The notes: a model not told the origin generated them from the letters alone. Positions 15,420 to 24,500 are shown, counted from the stretch's first letter. The stretch: 25,804 bases of DNA from Eshraghiella sp045124255 (GCA_045124255.1 JBGVLM010000057.1:1-25804); one strand, 5' to 3'. A program made the numbers and translations.

Positions 15420-18074
15420 ATGTTACAGTTAAAAGACATTAAGAAAGACTATGTAGCCGGCGATACTACTGTCCATGCTCTTAAGGGTGTAAGTATCGCT
15501 TTTCGTGAAAGCGAATTTGTATCCATTCTTGGTCAGTCCGGCTGTGGTAAGACTACAATGCTTAATATCATTGGCGGTCTTGACAGATATACCAGCGGTG
15601 ATTTAATTATCGGCGGGCGCTCAACCAAGGAATTTAAAGACAAGGACTGGGATTCATACCGCAATCATAAGATTGGTTTTGTATTCCAGAACTATAATCT
15701 CATTCCACACCAGACAGTTCTTGCAAACGTTGAACTTGCTCTTACATTATCAGGTGTTTCCAAATCCGAACGCAAAAAACGTGCAATTGAGGCTTTGGAA
15801 AAGGTTGGACTTAAGGACCAGATTCACAAAAAACCTAACCAGATGTCAGGCGGTCAGATGCAGCGTGTTGCAATTGCCCGTGCACTGGTTAATGACCCTG
15901 ATATTATTCTTGCCGATGAGCCAACAGGAGCGTTGGATTCAGAGACAAGCGTACAGATTATGAATATTCTTAAAAATATTGCAAATGAAAAGTTAATCAT
16001 TATGGTTACTCATAACGGAGAACTTGCTGAAGAATATTCAAGCAGAATAATCAGGCTTCTTGACGGTAAGGTAATCGGCGATACTGCACCTTACGAGCCT
16101 ACCGAGGAGGATATTGCCAGGGAAAAAGCGTCCTCCAAGCCGGCTAAGAAGAAAAGAGGCGAGAAGGTTTCAATGTCCTTCTTTACTGCTCTTTCACTCA
16201 GTTTTAAAAACCTTTTAACCAAAAAAGGACGTACCTTTCTTACTGCTTTCGCAGGAAGTATCGGTATTATCGGTATAGCATTAATACTTTCCCTTTCAAA
16301 TGGTTTTCAGGAATATATTAATAAGGTACAGGAAGACACAATTTCTACATATCCAATCACAATTGAGAATGAAGGAATGGATATGACAAGCCTTATGGAA
16401 TCCATGATGGGCAAGGTTGAAAACGAGGTTGAGCATGAGCCGGGTAAGATTTATACCAATTCAATAATGGGCAAAATGATTAACACAATGTTTGCCGGAG
16501 TTAAGACTAACAGTCTTGCCGAATTAAAGGCATTTTTCGAAAGTGAAGAATGTGAAATTGATAAATATGTAACTGATATTCAGTATGGTTATGATATGGA
16601 CATCAACATCTATGCTGCTGATACCTCTAACGGAATTGTTAAGGTTAATCCAAGTACAATGATGGAAGATATGATGGGTATGGGCTCATCCTCATCTGAT
16701 TCAGCTTCAATGCTGACATCCACATATTCCAATTCTAATATGTGGACACAGATGATTGATAACCAGGAACTTCTTGAATCCCAGTACGATGTAATTGCAG
16801 GTCACTGGCCAACAAGCTATAATGAGGTGGTTCTTGTAGCAAGCGAGGATTATGAAATCACTGACGTAACCCTTTATGCACTCGGTTTAAAAGATTCTTC
16901 CGAATTAAAAGACCTTATGTACAAGTTTATGAACGGTGAGACAATCAATACCGAAGAGACCAGCTATACATACGACGAGTTGTTATCTCTTACATTCAAG
17001 TTAGTAATTACCGGTGATTTCTATGAATATGATGAAACTACCGGAAGATGGAATGATAAGAGTTCAAGTGAGAACTATACTAAGGAATTAATCGAAAACG
17101 GAACTGAAATAAGAATTTCAGGTATTGTTAAACCTAATGAAGGTGCTGTTGCTACTTCTATTACAGGTTCTATCGGATATACAAAGGCTTTAACCGAATA
17201 TGTTCTTGAGCAGACAGAGAAATGCGATGCAGTTATCGCACAGAAGGCTGACCCTGATACAGATATTTTTACAGGTCTTCCGTTTGCTGATGATTCAGCT
17301 GAAATAGAGGATGTCACAATTGAAGATATCTATGCTTATATCGCTACTCTTCCTGATGAAGAACAGCAGGCTGCACAGATGTATTTCCAGATGATGACAG
17401 AACAGCAGATTATTGAATTATTCAAGACACAGATTATGACTAATTCAGAATCAACTTATTCAGATAACCTTGTAAAGCTTGGTTATGCAGATGAAACTAC
17501 TCCTTCTTATATTAATTTATATGCAAAGGATTTTGCTTCAAAGGATTCAATTACGGAAATAATTGATGACTATAACCAGAAGGCAAAGGATGACGGCAAT
17601 GACAGCCTTGTTATAACATACACTGATTACATTGGACTTATGATGTCATCAGTAAGTACAATCATTGATACAATCTCCTATGTATTAATTGCCTTTGTTT
17701 CAATCTCATTAGTTGTATCATCAATTATGATTGCAATTATTACATATACCTCAGTACTTGAGAGAACAAAGGAAATTGGTATTTTAAGAAGTATCGGTGC
17801 TTCAAAACATGATGTTTCAAGCGTATTTAATGCAGAAACAATGATTATCGGCCTCGTATCAGGTTCATTGGGTATTGGTGTAACATTACTGCTCAATATT
17901 CCGATTAACTTAATTATTAAGGCAATTACGGACATTCCAAATGTATCAGTACTTCCTCTTGGCGGAGCACTAATCCTTATTGCAATAAGTGTTATACTTA
18001 CATTAATTGCAGGATTAATCCCATCAAAGATTGCTGCCAGAAAAGATCCTGTTATTGCTCTTCGTTCAGAGTAA
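15420..18074 (+). CDS. ABC transporter, ATPase fused to FtsX-type permease
   Basis: A single 884-residue chain with the MacB-like layout. The N-terminal ATPase has Walker A GQSGCGKTT (38-46), Q-loop FQNYN, signature SGGQMQRVAIARAL, Walker B IILADEPTGALD and the H of MVTHN. A first membrane helix (about 271-295) precedes a large extracytoplasmic domain (about 296-745). Three closing helices (about 750-778, 808-832, 844-868) carry the FtsX features ERTKEIGILRSIGAS and AARKDPVIALR. Such proteins drive mechanotransmission, export or peptide-antibiotic defence rather than classical import. No sensor kinase, regulator or membrane-fusion partner is adjacent, so the substrate is unknown. The outer domain has two Met-rich patches (319-355 and 414-421). 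ATG at 15420 has AAAGGAGA 7 bases upstream; the frame runs back to a GTG at 15366 without support. Confidence 0.92.
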   Translation: MLQLKDIKKDYVAGDTTVHALKGVSIAFRESEFVSILGQSGCGKTTMLNIIGGLDRYTSGDLIIGGRSTKEFKDKDWDSYRNHKIGFVFQNYNLIPHQTVLANVELALTLSGVSKSERKKRAIEALEKVGLKDQIHKKPNQMSGGQMQRVAIARALVNDPDIILADEPTGALDSETSVQIMNILKNIANEKLIIMVTHNGELAEEYSSRIIRLLDGKVIGDTAPYEPTEEDIAREKASSKPAKKKRGEKVSMSFFTALSLSFKNLLTKKGRTFLTAFAGSIGIIGIALILSLSNGFQEYINKVQEDTISTYPITIENEGMDMTSLMESMMGKVENEVEHEPGKIYTNSIMGKMINTMFAGVKTNSLAELKAFFESEECEIDKYVTDIQYGYDMDINIYAADTSNGIVKVNPSTMMEDMMGMGSSSSDSASMLTSTYSNSNMWTQMIDNQELLESQYDVIAGHWPTSYNEVVLVASEDYEITDVTLYALGLKDSSELKDLMYKFMNGETINTEETSYTYDELLSLTFKLVITGDFYEYDETTGRWNDKSSSENYTKELIENGTEIRISGIVKPNEGAVATSITGSIGYTKALTEYVLEQTEKCDAVIAQKADPDTDIFTGLPFADDSAEIEDVTIEDIYAYIATLPDEEQQAAQMYFQMMTEQQIIELFKTQIMTNSESTYSDNLVKLGYADETTPSYINLYAKDFASKDSITEIIDDYNQKAKDDGNDSLVITYTDYIGLMMSSVSTIIDTISYVLIAFVSISLVVSSIMIAIITYTSVLERTKEIGILRSIGASKHDVSSVFNAETMIIGLVSGSLGIGVTLLLNIPINLIIKAITDIPNVSVLPLGGALILIAISVILTLIAGLIPSKIAARKDPVIALRSE

Positions 18075-18090
18075 TAAATGGCATAAAATT

Positions 18091-18127
18091 ACCGGAGCCA
18101 CATCAATTAATGGCTCCGGTTTTTTTA
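18091..18127. terminator. Strong terminator between convergent genes, probably bidirectional
   Basis: A perfect 10-pair stem (ACCGGAGCCA at 18091-18100, TGGCTCCGGT at 18111-18120) is followed on the plus strand by seven T, ending the ABC transporter transcript. Read on the minus strand the same stem is followed by TAATTTTA, so it may also stop the PurF-like transcript, which ends at 18141. Confidence 0.9.
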
Positions 18128-18140
18128 TTCTATAATATGT

Positions 18141-19547
18141 CTATTCTCTTCCGTCCCAGCAGTAGGTACAAAGCTTATTCTTGTCAATTCCGACTGCATC
18201 AAGCATATCATCAAGACGGTTAAATCTCAAGGATGTAAAATTAAGTTCCTTACGAATCTCTTCCACCATACGCTCATACTCCTCAGTCTCCGGATCAGCA
18301 TATTTCTGAAGAACTTCATCAGTAACATTATCGCCCTCTAATTTCTTAATTACACGGCGGGTAATCAAATCCATTTCTGAATTGGAGCGTGAGAAATTCA
18401 AATACTTACATCCATATAACAACGGTGGGCATGCCGGTCTGATATGAACTTCCTTTGCGCCGCTCTGATACAGGAATTCAGTAGTTTCACCAAGCTGTGT
18501 TCCTCTTACAATGGAATCATCAATAAGAAGAAGGCTCTTATCCTTAATTAAGTCCTCAACAGCCAAAAGCTTCATCTTGGCAATAAGATTTCTCTGGCTC
18601 TGGATTGTAGGCATAAAAGAGCGTGGCCATGTCGGAGTATATTTAATAAATGGTCTTGAAAAAGGTATTCCTGATTCATTAGAATATCCTACAGCATGGG
18701 CAGTACCTGAATCCGGTACACCTGCAACAATATCAGGCTTAACATTGTCACGCTGTGCCATTTTAGCTCCACAGTTATATCTCATCTTCTCTACACTAAT
18801 TCCTTCGTATGAGCTTGAAGGATAACCGTAATATACCCAGAGGAATGTACAAATCTTCATATCCTTACCCGGATTAACCAAGGTTGTGCAGCCTTTTTCA
18901 TTAATGACCGCAATTTCTCCCGGTCCTAATTCCTTATAATCATTATATCCTAAATTCTTATATGCAAAATTCTCAAAGGATACGCAGTAAGAACCCTCCT
19001 TATTACCAACTACAATCGGCGTACGTCCCATTTTGTCCCTTGCGGCATAAATTCCTGCATGGTTCATAAGAAGAATTGAAACAGAGCCGTCTACCTGCTC
19101 TAAAGCATACTGCATTCCTTCAATAATATTTTCTTTCTGGTTAATGAGTGATGCAATAAGTTCTGTCGGATTAACATCGCCGCCGCTCATCTCAAGGAAA
19201 TGGGAATGTCCATTTTCAAAAAGCATCTGTGAAAGCTCGTTTGCATTGTTAATCTTACAAACTGTAGTAATTGCATATGTGCCATGATGAGAACGTACTA
19301 TAAGTGGCTGTGGCTCATAATCAGAAATACATCCGATTCCATAATTTCCTTTCATTTTCTGAATGTCTTTATCAAATTTAGTTCTAAAAGGTGCATTCTC
19401 TATATTATGGATGGCACGGTCAAATCCGTTCTCTCCATATACAACCATTCCGCCCCTTCTGGTTCCAAGATGTGAGTGATAGTCTATACCAAAAAATAAA
19501 TCAAATACGCAATCTTCTTTAGATGCTACGCCAAAAAAACCGCTCAT
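18141..19547 (-). CDS. PurF-like amidophosphoribosyltransferase paralog with degenerate glutaminase domain
   Basis: A 468-residue protein with the PurF two-domain plan. The C-terminal phosphoribosyltransferase half keeps the PRPP loop LLIDDSIVRGTQ (D343, D344). It also keeps cysteines placed like the 4Fe-4S ligands of Bacillus-type PurF: C233, C373 or C380, C460 and C463. The N-terminal glutaminase half is not catalytic by family rules. Residue 2 is Ser (MSGFFGV), where the Cys nucleophile (MCGxxGV) belongs. The HxRYST segment reads CISDYE (73-78), and the oxyanion HNGNL reads TVCKI (95-99). It may use free ammonia, a partner glutaminase, or serve another role; calling it PurF would be unsafe. 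ATG at 19547 has AGAGGA. It appears monocistronic, with a promoter at 19597-19625 and no purine genes nearby. Confidence 0.85.
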   Translation of the reverse strand: MSGFFGVASKEDCVFDLFFGIDYHSHLGTRRGGMVVYGENGFDRAIHNIENAPFRTKFDKDIQKMKGNYGIGCISDYEPQPLIVRSHHGTYAITTVCKINNANELSQMLFENGHSHFLEMSGGDVNPTELIASLINQKENIIEGMQYALEQVDGSVSILLMNHAGIYAARDKMGRTPIVVGNKEGSYCVSFENFAYKNLGYNDYKELGPGEIAVINEKGCTTLVNPGKDMKICTFLWVYYGYPSSSYEGISVEKMRYNCGAKMAQRDNVKPDIVAGVPDSGTAHAVGYSNESGIPFSRPFIKYTPTWPRSFMPTIQSQRNLIAKMKLLAVEDLIKDKSLLLIDDSIVRGTQLGETTEFLYQSGAKEVHIRPACPPLLYGCKYLNFSRSNSEMDLITRRVIKKLEGDNVTDEVLQKYADPETEEYERMVEEIRKELNFTSLRFNRLDDMLDAVGIDKNKLCTYCWDGRE

Positions 19548-19596
19548 AATATTCCTCTCTTTCTTTGATTATGTAAATATTTTTATGAACGCTAAT

Positions 19597-19625
19597 ATCA
19601 TACCCTGTTTTAGGTACAAGTACAA
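19597..19625 (-). promoter_or_regulatory. Promoter of the PurF-like gene
   Basis: On the minus strand TATGAT (19597-19602) is 17 bases from TTGTAC (19620-19625). The -35 is the first copy of a tandem TTGTACTTGTAC repeat (19614-19625) that could be an operator. The leader is about 43 bases, too short for a purine riboswitch. Confidence 0.6.
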
Positions 19626-19634
19626 GAAGTTTTT

Positions 19635-19694
19635 TAAAAAAAATTCTCCCACAGCGGATTCTCATACAAATGTGAATATCCGCTTAGGGAGAAT
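19635..19694 (-). terminator. Rho-independent terminator of the butyrate operon
   Basis: On the minus strand ATTCTCCC (19687-19694) pairs with GGGAGAAT (19643-19650), and the inner AGCGGAT pairs with ATCCGCT. This makes a long two-part stem, followed directly by a T-run (plus-strand A-run 19636-19643). It starts 8 bases past the etfA stop and closes the thl-etfA cassette. Confidence 0.92.
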
Positions 19695-19702
19695 ATGAAT
19701 AA

Positions 19703-20743
19703 TTATTTGTTTAACTCAGCCTTTAACTGTGCTGTAAGCATTGGAACGATCTTGTTCAAATCACCAACAATACCATAATCAGCTACATCAAAGATTGGAG
19801 CTGTCTCGTCCTTGTTGATTGCGATAATGATATCAGATTCTTCCATACCTGCTGTATGCTGGATTGCTCCGGAAATACCGATAGCAAAGTATACGTTAGG
19901 ACGAACTGTTTTACCTGTCTGTCCAACCTGAAGGTCTTTAGACTTCCAGCCATTATCAACAACTGCTCTTGAGCATGAAACTGTTCCGCCAAGTACCTCA
20001 GCAAGCTCATCTAAAAGCTTGAAATTCTCAGCGCTTCCAACTCCACGTCCGCCTGATACAAGAATCTTAGCTTCTGAAATGTCAACAGTATCAACTACTG
20101 ATTTAACGATATCAAGAATCTCTACATACTTGTTGTCAGGTGTGAATCCAGGATTGAATTCAACAACATTAGCCTTTGCACCTTCGATTGGAGCAATCTT
20201 CTGCATAACGCCCGGACGAACAGTAGCCATCTGTGGTCTGTTGTAAGGACATGCGATTGTAGCGATTGTGTTACCACCGAATGCAGGACGTGTCATTAAT
20301 AACTGGTTATGAAGCTGTTCCTGATTTGGTACTGCTACTAATGGGAAATCACCGATTTCAAGTAATGTACAGTCAGCTGTAAGACCTGTAGCAACTCTTG
20401 CTGATACTCTAGGACCAAGGTCACGTCCGATAGCTGTAGCACCTACTAACATGATTTCAGGTTTGAACTCTTTAATTACAGATGCAAGTGCATGTGTATA
20501 TGGTTCAGTTCTGTAGTTCTTTAATTCAGGGTCATCTACTACGATAACTTTATCAGCACCATATACAGCAAGGCTGTCTGCAAGACCCTTTACATCTGAT
20601 CCGATTAATACTGCTGTTACGTCAGTATTTAAATCTTTTGCTAAATCTCTCGCTTTTCCAAGTAATTCGAAAGCGATGTTGCTTATCTGATTATCCACCT
20701 GTTCAGCGTAGATATATACACCTTTAAATTCTTCTAAAGCCAT
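19703..20743 (-). CDS. etfA: Electron transfer flavoprotein alpha subunit
   Basis: The alpha subunit of the Etf that, with EtfB and Bcd, couples NADH oxidation to crotonyl-CoA and ferredoxin reduction in butyrate-forming clostridia. It is 346 residues with no ferredoxin extension. The C-terminal FAD domain shows VSGGRGVGSAENFKLLDELA, VVDNGWKSKDLQVGQTGKTV and YFAIGISGAIQHTAGM, then the DYGIVGDL ending. The longer frame starts at a GTG at 20755. The ATG at 20743 (MALEEFKG) is preferred because GGTGA lies 7 bases upstream and the GTG has no ribosome site. It is the last gene of the cassette, 24 bases after etfB, and is followed by a strong terminator. Confidence 0.95.
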   Translation of the reverse strand: MALEEFKGVYIYAEQVDNQISNIAFELLGKARDLAKDLNTDVTAVLIGSDVKGLADSLAVYGADKVIVVDDPELKNYRTEPYTHALASVIKEFKPEIMLVGATAIGRDLGPRVSARVATGLTADCTLLEIGDFPLVAVPNQEQLHNQLLMTRPAFGGNTIATIACPYNRPQMATVRPGVMQKIAPIEGAKANVVEFNPGFTPDNKYVEILDIVKSVVDTVDISEAKILVSGGRGVGSAENFKLLDELAEVLGGTVSCSRAVVDNGWKSKDLQVGQTGKTVRPNVYFAIGISGAIQHTAGMEESDIIIAINKDETAPIFDVADYGIVGDLNKIVPMLTAQLKAELNK

Positions 20744-20767
20744 TTTATTCACCACTTTTCTTTCTTA

Positions 20768-21553
20768 TTAGATTACGTGTTTCTCTTTTAATTTGCCCAT
20801 GATATAAGCTACTGACTCATCTGCTGAATCAAATGTAACCTTCTCGCCGGCACCTTTTCTAACCTTATCTGAAGCCTTTGCAATCTTGGTTGGAGAACCC
20901 TTTAAACCAAGGTTGGAATCATCAACATCCTTAAGGTCTGCTCTGCCCCAAACGGTAATCTCTGCGTCACATGCATCGAAAATTCCGCCCGGTGTCATGT
21001 ATCTTGGCTCGTTTAATTCAGCAAGTGCTGTTACGAGACATGGCATTTTAGCCTTTAATACATGATATCTGTCTTCAAACTGACGCTCAACGATAACAGA
21101 ATCTCCGTCAATCTTAATGTCCTGAGCATAAGAAATTACAGGAAGTCCTAAATGCTCTGAAATCTGTGGTCCAACCTGTGCAGTGTCACCATCAATAGCC
21201 TGACGACCTGTAATAATGAGGTCATAGTCAAGGTTTCTTAATGCACCTGCAAGTGTTGTAGATGTTGCCCAAGTATCAGCACCACCTAATACTCTGTCTG
21301 TTACAAGGATACCCTTGTCTGCTCCCATAGCAATAGCTTCACGAAGAACATCTTCTGCTTTTGGAAGACCCATTGTAAGTACGGTAACTTCTGCACCATA
21401 CTGGTCTTTTAATCTAAGTGCTGCCTCAAGACCGGCTTTATCATCAGGATTCATGATGGTAAGCATAGCAGCTCTGTCAAGTGTTCCGTCCGGGTTAAAT
21501 TTAACGCCGCCCTTTGTATCAGGAACCTGTTTTACACATACTACGATTTTCAC
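20768..21553 (-). CDS. etfB: Electron transfer flavoprotein beta subunit
   Basis: The beta subunit of the Etf, 261 residues, starting MKIVVCVKQVPDT, the usual N-terminus. It carries the nucleotide-binding ADTWATSTTLA region and the signature DLIITGRQAIDGDTAQVGPQ. The segment around PRYMTPGG precedes the C-terminal arm. In bifurcating Etf-Bcd complexes the beta subunit binds the FAD that takes the NADH hydride. The start codon is GTG (21551-21553) with AAGGAG 9 bases upstream; no better ATG is near. It lies between bcd and etfA, so stoichiometric expression is likely. Confidence 0.95.
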   Translation of the reverse strand: MKIVVCVKQVPDTKGGVKFNPDGTLDRAAMLTIMNPDDKAGLEAALRLKDQYGAEVTVLTMGLPKAEDVLREAIAMGADKGILVTDRVLGGADTWATSTTLAGALRNLDYDLIITGRQAIDGDTAQVGPQISEHLGLPVISYAQDIKIDGDSVIVERQFEDRYHVLKAKMPCLVTALAELNEPRYMTPGGIFDACDAEITVWGRADLKDVDDSNLGLKGSPTKIAKASDKVRKGAGEKVTFDSADESVAYIMGKLKEKHVI

Positions 21554-21592
21554 GGTTATACACTCCTTATTTTATCGAATTTATTGGTCTGA

Positions 21593-22747
21593 TTATTTTA
21601 ATAAGTCTGCTGAGATTACCATTCTCTGAACTTCTGAAGTTCCTTCGTAGATTTCTGTAATCTTAGCATCACGCATCATACGCTCAACGTCATACTCTCT
21701 TATGTAACCATAACCACCATGTAACTGAACAGCCTTTGTTGTTACTTCCATAGCAACCTCAGCAGCATATAACTTAGCCATAGCAGCTTCTACAGAATAT
21801 GTCTTCTGAGTAGCCTTAGCTACAGCAGCCTTGTATACTAACATCTGGGCAGCCTGAACCTTTGTAGCCATATCAGCAAGCTGGAACTGAGTATTCTGCT
21901 GTGCAGCGATTGAACGTCCGAACTGCTTTCTCTCTTTAACATAAGCGATTGTTGTCTCTAAAGCACCTTCTGCAATACCAAGTGCCTGAGCAGCGATACC
22001 GATACGTCCGCCGTCAAGAGTATGCATTGCGATTGGGAAGCCCTTACCCTGAGCTCCAAGGAGATTTTCCTTAGGGATTCTGCAATCCTGGAAAATTAAT
22101 TCGTATGTAGCTGAACCACGGATACCCATCTTCTTCTCTTTGGTTCCGAATGTGAATCCAGGTGTTCCCTTTTCTACGATGAAAGCAGAGAATAATTTTT
22201 TCTTTCTGCCCTTCTTATCTTCAACAATATCTGTTACAGCGATGATGATGTAGATATCAGCAACCTTACCATTGGTAATGAAGCACTTTGAACCGTTAAG
22301 TACCCATTCATCTCCATCAAGAACAGCCTTTGTCTGAACGCCCTGTGCGTCTGTACCGGCACCCGGCTCAGTTAAACCGAAAGCACCAAGTTTCTCGCCT
22401 GAAGCAAGTGGTCTAACGTATTTCTGCTTCTGCTCTTCTGTACCATATGTCATAATTGGATCAACACAAAGTGATGTATGTGCAGATACAACTACACCTG
22501 TAGTAGCACAAACCTTTGATAACTCTTCAACACACATAGCGTATGTTAATGGGTCACAACCCTGTCCGCCGTACTCCTTTGGTACAGGAATACCCATGAA
22601 ACCTAATTTCTGCATTTTCTTAAGAGTTTCCATAGGGAATTCTTCTGTCTCGTCAACTTCCTGAGCGAGAGGTTTAACTTCGTTCTGTGCGAAATCTCTG
22701 AAAAGAGTTCTCGCCATCTCATGTTTTTTATCTAATGCAAAATCCAT
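21593..22747 (-). CDS. bcd: Butyryl-CoA dehydrogenase (crotonyl-CoA reductase)
   Basis: An acyl-CoA dehydrogenase-fold flavoenzyme of 384 residues that reduces crotonyl-CoA to butyryl-CoA, energetically linked to ferredoxin reduction through EtfAB. Seen are the FAD/substrate segments FGLTEPGAGTDAQG and CFITNGKVADIYI. The C-terminal signature QLHGGYGYIREYDVERMMRD precedes IYEGTSEVQ, which contains the catalytic base (E368). ATG at 22747 has GGAGGA. Adjacency to etfB-etfA and to hbd and crt separates it from fatty-acid-degrading relatives. The cytosolic complex is oriented towards butyrate synthesis by this context, not by sequence alone. Confidence 0.96.
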   Translation of the reverse strand: MDFALDKKHEMARTLFRDFAQNEVKPLAQEVDETEEFPMETLKKMQKLGFMGIPVPKEYGGQGCDPLTYAMCVEELSKVCATTGVVVSAHTSLCVDPIMTYGTEEQKQKYVRPLASGEKLGAFGLTEPGAGTDAQGVQTKAVLDGDEWVLNGSKCFITNGKVADIYIIIAVTDIVEDKKGRKKKLFSAFIVEKGTPGFTFGTKEKKMGIRGSATYELIFQDCRIPKENLLGAQGKGFPIAMHTLDGGRIGIAAQALGIAEGALETTIAYVKERKQFGRSIAAQQNTQFQLADMATKVQAAQMLVYKAAVAKATQKTYSVEAAMAKLYAAEVAMEVTTKAVQLHGGYGYIREYDVERMMRDAKITEIYEGTSEVQRMVISADLLK

Positions 22748-22788
22748 GATTTAAATTCCTCCATTTAAAAAATAAATTTTAAGTCAAA

Positions 22789-23628
22789 TTATTTGCTGTA
22801 ATCGTAGAAACCGATTCCGGTCTTTCTACCTAACTTACCTGCACGAACCATTTTCTTAAGCAATGGATGTGGACGGTACTTTGAATCACCTGTCTCATCA
22901 TATAATACATTCATGATAGCGAGGCAGATATCAAGTCCAACTAAGTCACCGAGTGCTAAAGGTCCCATTGGATGATTTGCACCAAGTTTCATAGCTGTAT
23001 CAACGCCTTCAACAGAAGCAACACCGTCAGCAACGATTCCAACAGCTTCATTAATCATTGGGATTAAGATTCTGTTTACAACGAAACCGGCAGCTTCGTT
23101 AACTTCTACAGGAGTCTTGCCGATTTCTTCTGAAATGGCAACAATCTTGTCCTTCATTTCATCAGGTGTATTCTCACCTTTGATAACCTCAACGAGCTTC
23201 ATAACAGGAGCCGGATTGAAGAAATGCATACCGATAACAGGTCTGTCAAGTCCTGCACCGATTTCTGTAATTGAAAGTGAAGATGTATTAGTAGCAAACA
23301 TACAATCTGCTTTACAGATTTCCTGTAACTCTTTGAATGTCTGTTTCTTGATTTCCATGTTCTCAAGAGCTGCTTCTACTACTAAATCACAATCTGTACA
23401 GATTTCTTTAGTACCTGTTGTAATCTTGTTAAGAATAGCATCTGCAGCAGCCTGCTCCATTTTGCCTTTCTCAACTAATTTGCTAAGGCCCTTAGCAATT
23501 TTGTTCTTTCCGTTTGCTGCGAATTCATTGTTGATATCGCATAAGCATACTTCATAGCCTTCTGTCTGGGCGAAAGCCTGAGCGATTCCGGAACCCATTG
23601 TACCGGCACCAATAATACCTACTTTCAT
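22789..23628 (-). CDS. hbd: 3-hydroxybutyryl-CoA dehydrogenase
   Basis: Reduces acetoacetyl-CoA to 3-hydroxybutyryl-CoA with NAD(P)H. It is 279 residues, the short single-function form. The Rossmann motif GIIGAGTMGSGIAQAF (4-19) is at the N-terminus. The catalytic His is in GMHFFNPAPVMKLVEV, with the paired Glu expected there, and the C-terminal domain contains AAGFVVNRILIPMINEA. The ending GRKTGIGFYDYSK is typical. ATG at 23628 has TAGGAGGA. It lies between crt and bcd with short gaps (32 and 41 bases). Confidence 0.96.
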   Translation of the reverse strand: MKVGIIGAGTMGSGIAQAFAQTEGYEVCLCDINNEFAANGKNKIAKGLSKLVEKGKMEQAAADAILNKITTGTKEICTDCDLVVEAALENMEIKKQTFKELQEICKADCMFATNTSSLSITEIGAGLDRPVIGMHFFNPAPVMKLVEVIKGENTPDEMKDKIVAISEEIGKTPVEVNEAAGFVVNRILIPMINEAVGIVADGVASVEGVDTAMKLGANHPMGPLALGDLVGLDICLAIMNVLYDETGDSKYRPHPLLKKMVRAGKLGRKTGIGFYDYSK

Positions 23629-23660
23629 GATAGTCCTCCTAAATTTATTTTAATTATTTT

Positions 23661-24452
23661 TTAGCAATTCTTAAATGGAACAACTTTTAATTTCTTTTCT
23701 TTGTCCTTCTCAAGGAAGTTGCCCATTCCGGCCTTCTGGTCTTCTGTCTCGAAGCAGTCACCGAATAACTTCTCTTCGATAACAATTGCCTCGTCCATAG
23801 AAGCATCAAGTCCGTCATTAATAGCCTTCTTGCAGTTGCGAACTGCGATAGGTGCATTTGCTGCAATAATAGAAGCAAGCTTCTTAGCTGCAGGCATTAA
23901 CTCTTCAATTGGATATACATTGTTAACAAGACCAATTCTGTATGCCTCATCAGCCTTAATATTACGTGCTCCGTAAATCATCTCTTTAGCTTTGCCTACG
24001 CCAACGATTCTTGCAAGTCTCTGTGTTCCGCCGAAACCAGGTGTAATTCCAAGACCTACTTCAGGCTGTCCGAAAACAGCATTATCAGAGCAGATTCTTA
24101 TATCACAGCTCATGGAGATTTCACATCCTCCGCCAAGTGCAAAGCCGTTAATAGCTGCAATTACAGGGATTGGGAAGGTTTCAATCTTTCTGAAAACATC
24201 ATTACCCTTCTTACCGAATGCTTCACCCTCTGCCTTAGTCAGTGTGCTCATCTCTCCGATATCTGCACCGGCAACAAAGGATTTCTCTCCTGCTCCTGTT
24301 AAAATAAGGCAGCGAACAGTATCAACATCTACTGCGCTAAAGGTTGCGTCAAGCTCTTCAAGAACCTGGCTGTTTAAAGCATTTAATGCTTTCTGACGGT
24401 CGATTGTAATGATACCGACAGCGCCTTCAACTTCGTATTTAACGAATTCCAT
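23661..24452 (-). CDS. crt: 3-hydroxybutyryl-CoA dehydratase (crotonase)
   Basis: Dehydrates 3-hydroxybutyryl-CoA to crotonyl-CoA. It is a 263-residue crotonase-fold enzyme. The oxyanion-hole segments are SFVAGADIGEM and NGFALGGGCEISMSCD. The two catalytic Glu fit GGGCEI and FGQPEVGLGI, followed by PGFGGTQRL. Length and motifs match short-chain crotonases rather than the Hbd-fused long forms. ATG at 24452 has AAAGGAG. The 95-base gap to thl holds a hairpin at 24501-24526 that could shape the relative amounts of the two messages. Confidence 0.95.
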   Translation of the reverse strand: MEFVKYEVEGAVGIITIDRQKALNALNSQVLEELDATFSAVDVDTVRCLILTGAGEKSFVAGADIGEMSTLTKAEGEAFGKKGNDVFRKIETFPIPVIAAINGFALGGGCEISMSCDIRICSDNAVFGQPEVGLGITPGFGGTQRLARIVGVGKAKEMIYGARNIKADEAYRIGLVNNVYPIEELMPAAKKLASIIAANAPIAVRNCKKAINDGLDASMDEAIVIEEKLFGDCFETEDQKAGMGNFLEKDKEKKLKVVPFKNC

Positions 24453-24500
24453 GATTAGTACTCCTTTGATTATTTTATAGTGTAATTAAACATTACTAAA

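Noticed and set aside
19548..19596. Possible purine riboswitch in front of the PurF-like gene
   Set aside because: The predicted leader is about 43 bases, too short for an aptamer plus expression platform, and no conserved aptamer sequence is seen.
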